64,000 nucleotides of DNA, from the NCBI RefSeq assembly GCF_001908375.1, contig NZ_CP017242.1, forward strand, positions 310,001 through 374,000, read 5' to 3'. This stretch comes from Rhizobium etli 8C-3 (GTDB lineage: Bacteria > Pseudomonadota > Alphaproteobacteria > Rhizobiales > Rhizobiaceae). Below, in pieces: positions 30,708 through 40,390 of the stretch; position 1 is the first letter of the stretch; each line of letters begins with the position of its first letter. The notes beneath the pieces were generated by a model. That model did not search any database. It was not told the origin of the DNA and saw only the letters and a list, made by a program, of their open reading frames with translations. Made by a program: the position numbers and the translations under genes.

Positions 30708-30817
30708 AACAATCTGGTTGTTTAATGCAGGACCATATAACGCATTTTATAACGACCGCACGAAAATTTCCTGCAAAATCCGATCTAACCGTCATGGAGA
30801 TGTCACAACGATGTTGT
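30708..30817. promoter_or_regulatory. Two palindromic operator candidates between the ROK gene and the ABC operon
   Basis: AACAA-TCTGG-TTGTT at 30708-30722, close to the ROK start, and ACAAC-GAT-GTTGT at 30805-30817, about 40 bp before the ABC operon. The half-sites share the AACAA/ACAAC theme. The position in the divergent promoter region suggests autoregulation and operon control by the ROK protein. Confidence 0.5.
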
Positions 30818-30859
30818 AATAATTCCCGTAATGTCAAATTGTAACGCGAGGGAATAACA

Positions 30860-32161
30860 ATGCCGTTCCGTGCCTCCATATCGATGCTGGCCTTGCTGGT
30901 GTCTCCCTGCGCAGCCTCTGCTGCCGACATCGAGTTCTGGTATGGCAACATCGGGACCGCCGAAAAAGCCATCGTGGCTGCCTGCGGCGCCTTCAACGCC
31001 GCGCAGCAGGCGCACAGCGTTACCTGCGTCGGACAGGGCGGTTACGAGCCTACAATGCAGAAGGCAATCGCGGCCTACAGATCTGGCAAGCACCCGGTGC
31101 TGATCCAGTTCTTCGACGCCGGCACGCTCGATCTCATGCTGTCGGACGCGGTCGTGCCGGTCGAGCAGGCCATGCCCGAAGTGAACTGGAAAGATTACCT
31201 GGCTGGCGCCCGGTCGTTCTATGCGACTTCCAAGGGGGAGCTCTACTCCCAGCCCTACAATGGTACGACGCTGGTCTTCTACGGCAATGCCGAGCTTCTT
31301 GCAAAAGCTCGGATCGACAAGCTACCGGAGACCTATGAGGAGCTTGCGGCCGTTGCCCGCAAGCTTAAGGATGCCGGGGTCGAATGCCCTATCACGACGG
31401 ACGGCCATCCCTGGCGTGTCTTGGAGCAGGTCGCCGCGCGCCATAGCGTGCCGATTGCATCCAGGCACAACGGATATGACGGCCTCGACGCCGAATACAC
31501 GTTCAACAGAGGTCTGATAGCCGAACACCTCGAAAACCTGCTCAGATGGCGGCAGGAGGGTCTCGTCAAGCTAGACCAGGATACCCGGACAGGCAAATAC
31601 ACAGCGGCCTTCAATTCCGGCGAGTGCGCACTTATGGAAGCGTCCAGCGGTCTCTATGTCGATGCCTTCAAAGCGCTGGGCGACAAGGTCATGGTTGCCC
31701 AAGCACCGATGTACGAGGGACACAAACGCTACAACACGCTTATCGGCGGGGCCTCGATCTGGCTAATGAAGGGGCATGACGAGGACAGGATCGAAGCTGC
31801 CCGGGCGTTCCTCGACTTTATTCGCAGGGACGATCAACAGATCGAATTCACCCGCGCCACAGGCAATCTTCCGGTAACGCGGTCCGCGCTCGAATTGTTA
31901 CAATCATCCGACAAGACCAGGGAAACCGAATTCGCCACGGTCGATGCGGGGGTCCGGTCGCTAAGCGCCGAATCCACGGACGACAGCCGCGGTATACGTC
32001 TCGGCTTCTACATGCAGTTCCGCGAGATCTTCCAGGAAGAAACGCAAAAGGCCTTTGCCGGCGATCAGTCGATGTCGCAAGCTCTTGATCTTGCCGTCGC
32101 CAGGGGCAACGAGCTCCTGCGTCGCTTTGAGAAGACCTACAGCAATGTGACGCTCCCCTGA
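30860..32161 (+). CDS. UgpB-like periplasmic binding protein
   Basis: A 433-residue extracellular binding protein of the carbohydrate-uptake family 1, closest in feel to the sn-glycerol-3-phosphate binding protein UgpB (AADIEFWYGNIG, ACGAFNAAQ, TLDLMLSDAVVPVE, YNTLIGGASIWLMKG). The signal peptide spans residues 1-22 (ISMLALLVSPCAASA). The Shine-Dalgarno is weak (GCGAGGGA). First gene of an operon with two permeases, an ATPase and two phosphoesterases, which points to a phosphodiester ligand. Confidence 0.87.
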   Translation: MPFRASISMLALLVSPCAASAADIEFWYGNIGTAEKAIVAACGAFNAAQQAHSVTCVGQGGYEPTMQKAIAAYRSGKHPVLIQFFDAGTLDLMLSDAVVPVEQAMPEVNWKDYLAGARSFYATSKGELYSQPYNGTTLVFYGNAELLAKARIDKLPETYEELAAVARKLKDAGVECPITTDGHPWRVLEQVAARHSVPIASRHNGYDGLDAEYTFNRGLIAEHLENLLRWRQEGLVKLDQDTRTGKYTAAFNSGECALMEASSGLYVDAFKALGDKVMVAQAPMYEGHKRYNTLIGGASIWLMKGHDEDRIEAARAFLDFIRRDDQQIEFTRATGNLPVTRSALELLQSSDKTRETEFATVDAGVRSLSAESTDDSRGIRLGFYMQFREIFQEETQKAFAGDQSMSQALDLAVARGNELLRRFEKTYSNVTLP

Positions 32162-32208
32162 AAAGCCCTTCGCCATTTGCTGCCGAAGGTCTCAACAAGC
32201 GAATTGCC

Positions 32209-33090
32209 ATGAAACAGACCTATTACACCTCGGGGTGGCACTATGCCTTGCTTGTGTCCCCCATTATCTTCCTGATCGGCCTCTTCTTCTATGTTCCGGT
32301 CGGGCTCGCCTTCTTCTGGTCGTTCTTTCTCGAGCGGCCATTCGGAGGCGGATCGGAATTCATCGGCTTTGCCAACTACGCCCGACTGCTCGGCGACACG
32401 ACATTCTGGTCAGCGCTCCACCTTTCGGGGATCTTCATGCTGCTGGCCGCCGGCTTCGGCGTCGCCATTGCCCTGATACTGGCGCTTGCGGCGGATCGAG
32501 ACCTGCGGCTCAGCGGCGCGGCGCGCAACATCATCCTCTGGCCGAAGGCGATCGCCGGCGCATCGATCGGGGTGGTGTTCACCTTCATCTTCAATCCGCA
32601 TCTCGGCCTTCTTGCGCCGCTGAGCACTCTGTTTCCAGGCGTGTGGAACCCGCGAATGGACGGAACGCAGGCATTTCTGATGCTGGTGGTGGCGCAGGTC
32701 TGGCACGGACTGCCGTTTAATTTCATCATCCTTCTGGCCGGGCTGCAGTCCCTGCCCGACACGCTAATCAAGGCGGCCGCGGTCGATGGCGCCGGGCCAT
32801 GGCGGCGCATTCTCGACATCCAGATCCCCTTGATCACGCCGCAGCTGTTTCTCGCTTTCGTGCTGGAATTCGTCGGCACGCTCGTTGATGTGTTCGGGCT
32901 GATCGACACAATGACGCAGGGCGGTCCGGGTGGCTCCACCACATTCCTGATCTACAAGATCTACAAAGACGGGTTCGTGGCCTATGACCTATCGGGCGCG
33001 GCGACCCAGACCGTCCTCCTGATGATTTTCGTGATCGCGATGGTGCTTCTACAGTTCCGGCTTGAGAAGCGCGTGAGATACGAACGGTAG
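32209..33090 (+). CDS. UgpA-like ABC permease
   Basis: A 293-residue inner-membrane protein with six predicted segments and the EAA loop IKAAAVDGAGPWRRILDIQI, typical of MalF/UgpA-type sugar permeases. It begins after the binding-protein gene with a 47-bp gap and is followed by the second permease 4 bp later. It pairs with the protein from 33095. Confidence 0.88.
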   Translation: MKQTYYTSGWHYALLVSPIIFLIGLFFYVPVGLAFFWSFFLERPFGGGSEFIGFANYARLLGDTTFWSALHLSGIFMLLAAGFGVAIALILALAADRDLRLSGAARNIILWPKAIAGASIGVVFTFIFNPHLGLLAPLSTLFPGVWNPRMDGTQAFLMLVVAQVWHGLPFNFIILLAGLQSLPDTLIKAAAVDGAGPWRRILDIQIPLITPQLFLAFVLEFVGTLVDVFGLIDTMTQGGPGGSTTFLIYKIYKDGFVAYDLSGAATQTVLLMIFVIAMVLLQFRLEKRVRYER

Positions 33091-33094
33091 CGCC

Positions 33095-34015
33095 ATGATC
33101 GATGGAACATCAAGCATCAACCGTGTGGCGACAGTCGTTCTGCTCTTTGGGATCGTGTTCATCCTCGGACCGGTGGCCGTCGCCATAGTCACGGCGACGC
33201 AATCATTCGAGCAGTTCATCGCCAATGGTGGCATCAGCATCACCATCGGCGGCAGCTTCATCAATAACCTCGGCCACATCGTCACCGAGACCCGGCTACC
33301 ACAGCAATTGCTGAACTCTGTCGTCGTCGCAATCCTCGTGGCGGGCGTCAAATGCTCGTTCGCCTTCACGGCGACCTTTGCACTGGTTTTCTTCGAATCG
33401 CGGTGGAACAAGGTGATCTTCGCGCTCACCGTCGCCACGGTGATGCTGCCGCTGGAGCTGATCGTGATCACCACCTACCAGATCGTCTCTAACATCGCGA
33501 TGCCGCTGAACTGGATTCTCGATCTGACTGGGCTCGGCTGGGTAGCCGAGCGCATGACGGGCACGCGGCCCTATATCGAGTGGAACCTGCTGGGCAGCTA
33601 TGTCGGGATTGCGGCGCCGATCGCAACTGCGAGTACCTCCGTCTTTGTCTATCGGCAGTTCTTCCTGTCCTTGCCGAAGGATCTGTCTCGCGCCGCCGCC
33701 ATGGACGGGGCCGGGCCGATCCGCTTTATGATAGACATCCTGCTGCCGCTCTCGCGTACGCCACTGGTCGCGACATTCCTGTTCTGGTTCATCGGCGCCT
33801 GGACGAGCTATCTCTGGCCCCTTGTCGCGGCTACCACCCCGGACGCGCAGACCGCAATCGTCGGCCTGGCGAAGCTTTCGACCTACGAGCCCGACAGGAC
33901 GCCGGACGTTCCTGTGCTGATGGCAGGCGCGCTCTTCGTATCTTTCCTGCCTGTCGTCCTGATCGCGGCGCTGCAAGGGCTAATCGTCCGGGGCATGAAT
34001 CTTTCGGAGAAATGA
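33095..34015 (+). CDS. UgpE-like ABC permease
   Basis: A 306-residue permease with six predicted segments and the EAA loop SRAAAMDGAGPIRFMIDILL. It has the length and layout of UgpE/MalG partners. Its stop TGA overlaps the ATG of the ATPase gene (ATGA), which indicates translational coupling. Confidence 0.88.
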   Translation: MIDGTSSINRVATVVLLFGIVFILGPVAVAIVTATQSFEQFIANGGISITIGGSFINNLGHIVTETRLPQQLLNSVVVAILVAGVKCSFAFTATFALVFFESRWNKVIFALTVATVMLPLELIVITTYQIVSNIAMPLNWILDLTGLGWVAERMTGTRPYIEWNLLGSYVGIAAPIATASTSVFVYRQFFLSLPKDLSRAAAMDGAGPIRFMIDILLPLSRTPLVATFLFWFIGAWTSYLWPLVAATTPDAQTAIVGLAKLSTYEPDRTPDVPVLMAGALFVSFLPVVLIAALQGLIVRGMNLSEK

Positions 34016-35073
34016 CCGTGACGAAGAATGCAATCGTACTCGACGGACTTTCCAAGCGCTTTGGCTCGACGGACGTTATCCGCAACCTGTCAGCCTCGAT
34101 CGCGGAGCGCGAGTTCATCGTGGTCCTCGGTTCCTCGGGGTGCGGAAAATCGACGCTGCTCAACGTGATCGCGGGTCTCGAACGCTTGAGCGGGGGCCGC
34201 ATACTGGTCGATGGGCAAGAGGTGCAGGACAGGGAGCCGAAGGATCGCGGTTGCGCCATGGTGTTTCAGAACTATGCCCTCTATCCGCATATGAGTGTGG
34301 CGGACAACATCGGCTATGCGCTGAAGGTGGCCGGCGTGCCCGTTCCCGAACGTCGAAAACGCATCGAGGCCGCAGCGAGGACGGTCAACCTCGGCGACTT
34401 CCTCGAACGACGGCCCTCGGAACTTTCCGGGGGCCAGAGGCAGCGCGTCGCGATCGCCCGCGCCATTGTCAGGGAGCCGAAGGTGCTTCTGTTCGACGAG
34501 CCCCTTTCCAACCTCGATGCGAAGCTGCGATACGACACCCGCATGGAACTGGCGCAATTGCATCGCCGGATCGGAGCGACCAGCATCTTCGTGACCCATG
34601 ACCAAGTCGAGGCGATGACGCTCGCGGACCGGGTTATGCTGCTGAATGCCGGTCGCATCGAGCAGTTCGCGCCGCCGCATGAGCTTTACAATCGGCCCTG
34701 CTCGACGTTCGTCGCCGGCTTTATCGGATCGCCGGCAATGAACCTGTTCGCTGCCTCAGGCGACGGTCAGATGCTGCGGTTGCTTGATGGAACCGCGATC
34801 GCGCGACATGGCCACAAGGGCGAGGTGGTCGTCGGCATACGGCCGGAAAAGATAATCGCTGACGATGACGGCATACCGGCCGTCGTTCGTCATCACGAGG
34901 ATCTCGGGTCGCATGCCGTCTTCTCGGTTAACTTCCTGTCTGGCCAGAAGGCGGTGTTTTCCACGTCGCTCGGGGCAAACACCGTGGCACCCGCAGCCGA
35001 ACTGCGCCTGAGACTGCCTTCGCAGCATCTTCATCTCTTCGACAGTCAAACAGGTCGGCGCTTCGAGAACTGA
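34012..35073 (+). CDS. UgpC/MalK-type ABC ATPase
   Basis: A 353-residue ATPase starting at the ATG that overlaps the permease stop. Walker A is GSSGCGKST (about residues 38-46), the signature LSGGQRQRVAIARAI, Walker B VLLFDEPLSNLDAK, followed by the C-terminal regulatory OB-like domain of CUT1 ATPases (VVVGIRPEKI). It energises import through the two permeases. A 46-bp gap leads to the phosphodiesterase gene. Confidence 0.92.
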   Translation: MTVTKNAIVLDGLSKRFGSTDVIRNLSASIAEREFIVVLGSSGCGKSTLLNVIAGLERLSGGRILVDGQEVQDREPKDRGCAMVFQNYALYPHMSVADNIGYALKVAGVPVPERRKRIEAAARTVNLGDFLERRPSELSGGQRQRVAIARAIVREPKVLLFDEPLSNLDAKLRYDTRMELAQLHRRIGATSIFVTHDQVEAMTLADRVMLLNAGRIEQFAPPHELYNRPCSTFVAGFIGSPAMNLFAASGDGQMLRLLDGTAIARHGHKGEVVVGIRPEKIIADDDGIPAVVRHHEDLGSHAVFSVNFLSGQKAVFSTSLGANTVAPAAELRLRLPSQHLHLFDSQTGRRFEN

Positions 35074-35119
35074 GGCCGACGCCATTCCACCATCATGAAC
35101 CGATTGGAGAAATCGCCTG

Positions 35120-35851
35120 ATGCAATCACTTCGACCTGACGCCGTTGCCCATCTCACCGGCATGCTCTACAACGTCGCCCGACCGAATGGAATCGTCCTG
35201 CCGGGAACTGCGGGCAAGTTCTGGTCGGATGGGACGGTCCAGACTTGGCCCGGCAACACGTTCATCTGCCACCTCGATTCGGCGTCTGACGCATTTGCCG
35301 CAATTCGCGAGATGCAGGAAACAGCCAAACGCAGCGAGTTCAATCGGTTCTTCACCTTCCTGCCACCGTCGAGTTTCCACATGACGATATTGCAGGGAGT
35401 CACGGCGGCGTGCAGGCAGGGAGACGGCTGGCCGCAGGACGTGTCTGCGGGTGCGACGCGAGACACCATCAGTGCGGAGCTTCTTAAGCGCACCGCCGAT
35501 CTGAGGCTTCCATCGTCGTTTCGTGTCCGTTTCATCGATCTTTTCGCGGGTAGCAGCCTGACCATCGCGGGGGCCGACGACGGCGAAGAAAAAAAGCTTC
35601 GGTCGGTTCGCAAGGCCATACGCGATGCGGCCCGCATCCCGCAGGCGGGGTTCGACGAATACGTCTTCCACATTTCCTATGCGTATCAGCTCGAATTTGT
35701 ATCCGAAACGCTTGCGAGCGAAATCACGGCTTTCAGCATGGAACTGTCAAATCGATTCCGTGACCGGCTTGGTGAGATCGAGCTCGGACCAGTCGAGTTC
35801 TGCCACTTCGAAACCATGCATCATTACACGCCCATCCGTCTGTTCAGGTGA
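35120..35851 (+). CDS. DUF1868 / 2H-type phosphodiesterase
   Basis: A 243-residue protein of the 2H phosphoesterase superfamily (relatives: cyclic phosphodiesterases and 2'-5' RNA ligases). The two catalytic histidine motifs are visible: FHMTI (HxT) near residue 90 and FHISY (HxS) near residue 184. N-terminal GIVLPGTAGKFW and the YNVARPNG start resemble DUF1868. In this operon it would open or split an imported phosphodiester, whose phosphate the next gene product could remove. The substrate is unknown. Confidence 0.8.
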   Translation: MQSLRPDAVAHLTGMLYNVARPNGIVLPGTAGKFWSDGTVQTWPGNTFICHLDSASDAFAAIREMQETAKRSEFNRFFTFLPPSSFHMTILQGVTAACRQGDGWPQDVSAGATRDTISAELLKRTADLRLPSSFRVRFIDLFAGSSLTIAGADDGEEKKLRSVRKAIRDAARIPQAGFDEYVFHISYAYQLEFVSETLASEITAFSMELSNRFRDRLGEIELGPVEFCHFETMHHYTPIRLFR

Positions 35852-35860
35852 TCGTCGACC

Positions 35861-36721
35861 ATGAAAGCTTTCCTTCCCCAAGTCATCATTGATGGCTTGA
35901 TCGACGCGGTGCGCGACACCGCAAGGCGTGAGATCATGCCGCGTTTCCGTAACCTGCGGCCGGGGGCGATAGATACCAAGTCGGCGCCCGACGATCTGGT
36001 GACGGAGGCCGACCGGGCTGCCGAGCGCGCAATTACCGATGCTGTCCGAGTTCTTCTGCCCGCGGCGCTGGTCGTGGGAGAGGAAGCCGCGTTCGAGACG
36101 CCCGGCCTCCTCGATGAACTGGCAACCGCTGAAATGGCAGTCATCGTCGATCCTGTGGATGGCACCTGGAATTTCGCAAACGGACTGGCCGTGTTCGGCG
36201 TCATACTAGCCGTCACGATCCGCGGCGAGACGGTCTTCGGCCTACTCTACGATCCGGTAATGGATGACTGGATCGTGGCCGAGCGCGGCAGGGGGGCTTG
36301 GTATTGCCGGCCGGGGAAGGCGCCAGTCCGCTGCCCTGGACCGTCCCGCAAACCGCTCGGTGAAAGTCATGGGGTTGTGCCGCTGTTCCTGTTTCCAAAA
36401 GAGCAGCAGGCCGGCATCGCCGCCTGTTTCCAGAAAATCAACCGCGTCTCCGCTTTGCGCTGTTCATGCCATGAATATCGCATGATGGCCCTCGGCTCCG
36501 TCGACTTCATCCTCTCGCCCATGGCGAAGCCGTGGGACCACGCCGCAGGACTCCTGGTCATCGAGGAGTGCGGCGGACAGGTTATCTCCGGTCAGCGCTG
36601 CGGGTACGCACCAGGATTTCCGCAAATGCCGCTCATTGCCTGCGGACATGGCGCCGAAGAGATACAGGCAATTTTCTTCCCTTGGACAGGTTCCCATTCC
36701 GGAACTGCACGTGGCAGTTGA
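35861..36721 (+). CDS. Inositol monophosphatase-family phosphatase
   Basis: A 286-residue protein with the metal-binding motifs of the family: TEADRAAERAI (Asp/Glu), VDPVDGTWNF (DPxDGT) and KPWDHAAG (WDxAAG). It hydrolyses sugar- or inositol-type monophosphates. It begins 9 bp after the phosphodiesterase stop. The pair recalls the agrocinopine operon of Agrobacterium, where a phosphodiesterase (AccF) and a phosphatase (AccG) process an imported sugar phosphodiester. The specific substrate is inferred. Confidence 0.87.
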   Translation: MKAFLPQVIIDGLIDAVRDTARREIMPRFRNLRPGAIDTKSAPDDLVTEADRAAERAITDAVRVLLPAALVVGEEAAFETPGLLDELATAEMAVIVDPVDGTWNFANGLAVFGVILAVTIRGETVFGLLYDPVMDDWIVAERGRGAWYCRPGKAPVRCPGPSRKPLGESHGVVPLFLFPKEQQAGIAACFQKINRVSALRCSCHEYRMMALGSVDFILSPMAKPWDHAAGLLVIEECGGQVISGQRCGYAPGFPQMPLIACGHGAEEIQAIFFPWTGSHSGTARGS

Positions 36722-37018
36722 CCTCTCATCCTCATAAGGACACTACCTCTTCGTTTTCTGCCGGAGCAGGCGGCAAAGCGGCAAAAGTCACCGGGCAGCC
36801 AGCGGGAAAGAAGCTGCAGCCACCAGTCGCCACACGGGCGTCGCCGGGTACGGCTCAAGCTTCGAAAGAGTGAATGATGGACGACCTGAACCGATCGGCC
36901 TGCCGCCGGAGTGCGCTGGCGTGAATCAAAGTTCATCTCAACGGCAGCTTCCCACTGCTTTGTACGGATTGCAAAAGAAAAGGCTTGTTCCGATGAACCA
37001 TTTTTGGTACACCTCGTT

Positions 37019-37417
37019 ATGAAGAAAGTAGTCGATCGGCCCAAGAAGACAATCGTCGCGGAATTCTATCAGACGCCGAGAGGCAAGGAACCTGTTCGAG
37101 AATGGCTTAAAACCATGACGTTTGACGAGCGCAAAGCGATATCGACCGATGTTCGAACGACTGAGTATGGATGGCCTTTGGGGATGCCAACTTGCGATAG
37201 CTTTGGCGACGGCCTTTGGGAGGTTAGAACCAGTCTCAGTGATAAAATCGCAAGGGTGTTCTTCTACATGGAAGGATCGCGAATGATCCTTTTACACGGG
37301 ATCATAAAGAAAGACCAGGTGCCACCGAAAGTCGACGTCGATACTGCACGGGATAGGAAACGAGAATCCGAACGAAGACTTGAGCAACTGAAGAAGAAAA
37401 AGGAGCGAAAAAAATGA
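37019..37417 (+). CDS. HigB/Gp49-type toxin (RelE superfamily)
   Basis: A 132-residue protein starting at ATG 37019. Core features are the PVREWLKTMTFDERKAI helix, a glycine-rich strand LWEVRTSL, VFFYMEGSRMILLHGIIKK, and a lysine-rich tail. This is the phage-derived Gp49-like/HigB toxin family, ribosome-dependent mRNA endonucleases. It overlaps the antitoxin gene by 4 bp. Such pairs stabilise plasmids. 36722-37018 shows no gene. Confidence 0.85.
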   Translation: MKKVVDRPKKTIVAEFYQTPRGKEPVREWLKTMTFDERKAISTDVRTTEYGWPLGMPTCDSFGDGLWEVRTSLSDKIARVFFYMEGSRMILLHGIIKKDQVPPKVDVDTARDRKRESERRLEQLKKKKERKK

Positions 37418-37737
37418 GCGAAGATGACCTGATTAGCCCAATTGGTTCGAGCTTTGAGAGCTTCTTGGAAGAAGAGGGCATCCTTAACGAAGTTGATGAA
37501 CTCGCCATCAAACGAGTTATTGCTTGGCAAATGGAACAGAACATCGCCAAGCGTGGAATGTCAAAGTCGGAATTCGCGGATGCGATGAAAACGAGCCGGA
37601 CGCAGGTGAATCGCTTGCTTGATCCGGTGAACACGAGCATCTCGATGCACACCCTGTGCAGGGCAGCGGCCGTGTTCGGCAAAACGCTCCGTATCGAGTT
37701 CGTGGACAGGGAAGAGAAGCAACACATAGCTGCCTGA
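37414..37737 (+). CDS. HigA/XRE-type antitoxin
   Basis: A 107-residue protein with a helix-turn-helix at about residues 40-85 (IAKRGMSKSEFADAMKTSRT, then VNRLLDP). It follows the toxin gene in a toxin-first arrangement, as in higBA. It neutralises the toxin and represses the pair's promoter. Confidence 0.85.
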   Translation: MSEDDLISPIGSSFESFLEEEGILNEVDELAIKRVIAWQMEQNIAKRGMSKSEFADAMKTSRTQVNRLLDPVNTSISMHTLCRAAAVFGKTLRIEFVDREEKQHIAA

Positions 37738-37799
37738 TTGCCGAGTGCCAAAAACTGTTTGAAGGGCCGACTGCTCGCCAGTGGTCGGCCTTCAACTTT

Positions 37800-38434
37800 G
37801 GAGCCTCATGCTTGGCAATGGAGCATACTGGACGATCGCCACCTTTTGGCGGACGGAGTTCGAAAAATAGCGGCTAAGGGCGATTCCCCAGCAGCTTCCA
37901 TAAAGACCTCGCGCGCGAAACTAGCACCGTCGCAATCTGGTCCGTTCGGTTCCATGACAATAGTGTGCCAGCCGTGCGGCGATGTTGGACCAGGCAAGTT
38001 GTTTGCGAGTTCGGGCATGGAGGTTTTCGGCCGCAAGCATTCTAGTGGTGAAGGTAGAAGACGATGCGTCGAGATGATCATCGCGCCGAATCTCACTAAA
38101 CGATCGAGAATCTTGAAGCGGCACGACGCTTGACAACTGCTTGTCCGGCGTCAAGCGAAATACTGTTCCACCGAAGACTTCGCAGAAACATCAGATCGCC
38201 CCGCGCATCAAACGTCGGGCATTCCAGTTGCAGTCCCTTGTCGGAAGCCGTGAAATACTCCTTCGCCTAGACCGACGGCAGATCGGTCTCCGCCATCGGC
38301 AGCGGTAACGCGCTCTGCAGCTTCTTCGGAATTTCGAGAGACGGAAGCGTATTTCCGTCGTCGGCGGCCTGAGCGGCAGCGCCGATCAGGATCGGCGTCG
38401 CACTCAAACTCAGCATTCGCAGCACTTTTTTCAT
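37800..38434 (-). pseudogene. Decayed SMP-30/gluconolactonase-like gene
   Basis: It starts at 38434 with a signal peptide (MKKVLRMLSLSATPILIGA) and reads in frame for 55 residues to a stop at 38267. Pieces in other frames look like a six-bladed SMP-30/gluconolactonase domain (LECPTFDARGDLMF, LTPDKQLSSVV, IVMEPNGPDCD). Several frameshifts make it inactive. It follows the Tct transporter genes on the same strand, so it may once have belonged to that operon. The family call is moderate. Confidence 0.45.
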
Positions 38435-38470
38435 TTTCCTCCCTTTCCTCGATGCAGCCGACCGGCTGGA

Positions 38471-39856
38471 TCAGCCGCCGATCAGCTTCAGGATTGCCGG
38501 AACACTCAGGATCGCGGCGTAATAGCCCATGAACTGCACACCGGTGTTCATGCCGAGCACCCGATAGAGAAGACCGCCGAGGAGGCCCACGGTAACGATG
38601 ACAAGCAGTGCGAGCACACCGCCCTCCCAGAGGCCGATGACGAGGATGAGGCCAACGAAGGTCGCGATGATGGCTTCGTGGCTGATGTATTTGGCCACGA
38701 ACGCTGCCGCGCTGCGGGCGTGGTTCATTGCGAAGGGGTAGGCGATGGCCGCGGCGATGACCACTGAAATCAGGCCCCAGATCAGGAACTCGGAAACCGA
38801 CATCATCGTGTGCAGGTTATTGACGACCCCGGTCGCCGTATCGACCGTGAAGCGGGGCGGAGCGTTGAAGAGCGGCGCGGCGGGGCCTGCGGCAACCGGG
38901 CTGAGTGGCAGGCCGAATGCGATGAGCGGGATCAGGGCCTCGGCGATATAGGTTGATTCCGTGACACCGTTTCGGACGGCCAGGACGGACGTCAGCCGAT
39001 GATACGCCTGTTTGATGCGCGCTCCGACGATTTCACCTGCGATAACGGTAATGGCTACGGGGCTGAAAACGAACGTGGCGCTGGTTATCGCGGCTGCTGC
39101 CGCCGTCGTCGCGACCTGGCTCCTGTCGAGCACCCGGAAGGGGTTTGGGAAATATCCGCCCCAGCTCTTGACGTCAGGCGCGAGCGTCGTCTGACGCGAC
39201 ACGCTGCGGTTCATGCGTTTCCGCTCGAGCGGAGATGCTGCGGAGAAGAGTTCTGCCACGAGCGGACCGACTGCGATGCCAAGGAAATAACTGACTCCAA
39301 GCTTGACATTGTGCGTAGCGGTGAACCCCTGCAGGGCGACGATTAGAAGCGTGAAAGGGATCAACGCGAGCGCGGAGGCCCAACGACCAGCGGAGAAGTA
39401 GGCGATGATGAGTGCGGCACCGATGAAGAGCCATGGAGCAGACGCCGTAATATAGGTTCCGAAAGGTGCCAGGATGACGGCGAACAGCACTGCGAGCGGA
39501 ACGGCGATAAACGCGGAAATCACTGACCCGGCCAGCATCTTGCGCAGCGCCACATGCGGTGCCCCCAGATTGCGAAGCGAGGTGGCCTGCTGAAGAAGTG
39601 GCAGTGCCATGGTGTCCCCCGGAATGCCCAGAAGCGCAGTCGGCACTGCATGCGTCATATGCTTGGAAATCGCCGCACACATCCAGAAGGTAAATACCGC
39701 CGCCGGCGGGGCTCCCAGAAGAACGACGAGAAGCGTTACCGGAGCGATGGTCGTCGTCTCGTCGGTTCCCGAAATCAGGCCGATGGCGGAGAACAGGATT
39801 GCGCCCAGCAGCCCGAGGGAGAGGGCGAGAACTATTTCGTAAAGCAGACCGTCCAT
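38471..39856 (-). CDS. TctA-type tripartite tricarboxylate transporter large permease
   Basis: A 461-residue, very hydrophobic protein of the TctA family (DUF112): LGLLGAILFSAIGLISGTDE near the N-terminus, TALLGIPGDTMALPLLQQA, and a mirrored second half with GLPLSPVAAGPAAPLF. Start at ATG 39856, 1 bp after the stop of the small membrane protein. It imports an organic acid across the inner membrane. The usual periplasmic TctC protein is not found in the window. Next to HMG-CoA genes, mevalonate or a similar acid is a plausible substrate (inference). Confidence 0.85.
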   Translation of the reverse strand: MDGLLYEIVLALSLGLLGAILFSAIGLISGTDETTTIAPVTLLVVLLGAPPAAVFTFWMCAAISKHMTHAVPTALLGIPGDTMALPLLQQATSLRNLGAPHVALRKMLAGSVISAFIAVPLAVLFAVILAPFGTYITASAPWLFIGAALIIAYFSAGRWASALALIPFTLLIVALQGFTATHNVKLGVSYFLGIAVGPLVAELFSAASPLERKRMNRSVSRQTTLAPDVKSWGGYFPNPFRVLDRSQVATTAAAAAITSATFVFSPVAITVIAGEIVGARIKQAYHRLTSVLAVRNGVTESTYIAEALIPLIAFGLPLSPVAAGPAAPLFNAPPRFTVDTATGVVNNLHTMMSVSEFLIWGLISVVIAAAIAYPFAMNHARSAAAFVAKYISHEAIIATFVGLILVIGLWEGGVLALLVIVTVGLLGGLLYRVLGMNTGVQFMGYYAAILSVPAILKLIGG

Positions 39857-39857
39857 G

Positions 39858-40319
39858 TCACTCCCCCTGCCTGCCTGCGCCGCGGCGATCTTCGTAGTTC
39901 TTGAAGAGGTCGTAGAGCCCGACCTCGCGCATCTCCTGCACCACGACAGGCGGAAGATCCTCCACCCGGCCGATGGGGCCGCCCTCCTGCTCGAGCTGTT
40001 CCAGCACCTCGACTTGCCACGCGGTCTCTGTCTGAACCTGCTCGACCACCGTTCGCTTCGGCGGGAAGATGCGAGCGCAGATCGCTCCGCTGACGACGGA
40101 GCCGACAATGCCCCCGAGCATGGCAAGCGCCTTGCCAACGGCGGGCGTACCCGCCATGGGGGCGACCGTCGCAAGGGCGACGAAATACACCGCCAGGCTC
40201 CATATGGCGCCCATGATCATGGCCTTGGCGAGCTGAGGGCGAGAGACCACGTCTCCCCACACTTCGGCTAGCTGACCATGCGCGCCCGCGGCACGCGCAA
40301 CATTCTGATCTGTCATCAA
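39858..40319 (-). CDS. Small membrane protein, probable TctB-like subunit
   Basis: A 153-residue protein with two clear hydrophobic segments (about 33-55 and 66-88) and a soluble acidic C-terminal half. TctB proteins usually have four segments, so this is an atypical partner or a different small subunit. It lies upstream of the TctA gene on the same strand, with starts and stops almost touching. Alternative start at 40316. Confidence 0.6.
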   Translation of the reverse strand: MMTDQNVARAAGAHGQLAEVWGDVVSRPQLAKAMIMGAIWSLAVYFVALATVAPMAGTPAVGKALAMLGGIVGSVVSGAICARIFPPKRTVVEQVQTETAWQVEVLEQLEQEGGPIGRVEDLPPVVVQEMREVGLYDLFKNYEDRRGAGRQGE

Positions 40320-40390
40320 TATCCTCCCAGGTTCCGGCCAAGTGGCCAGGCGACGGGCGAAGCTCCTCCTTCGCGGACCGCCAATTCCAG

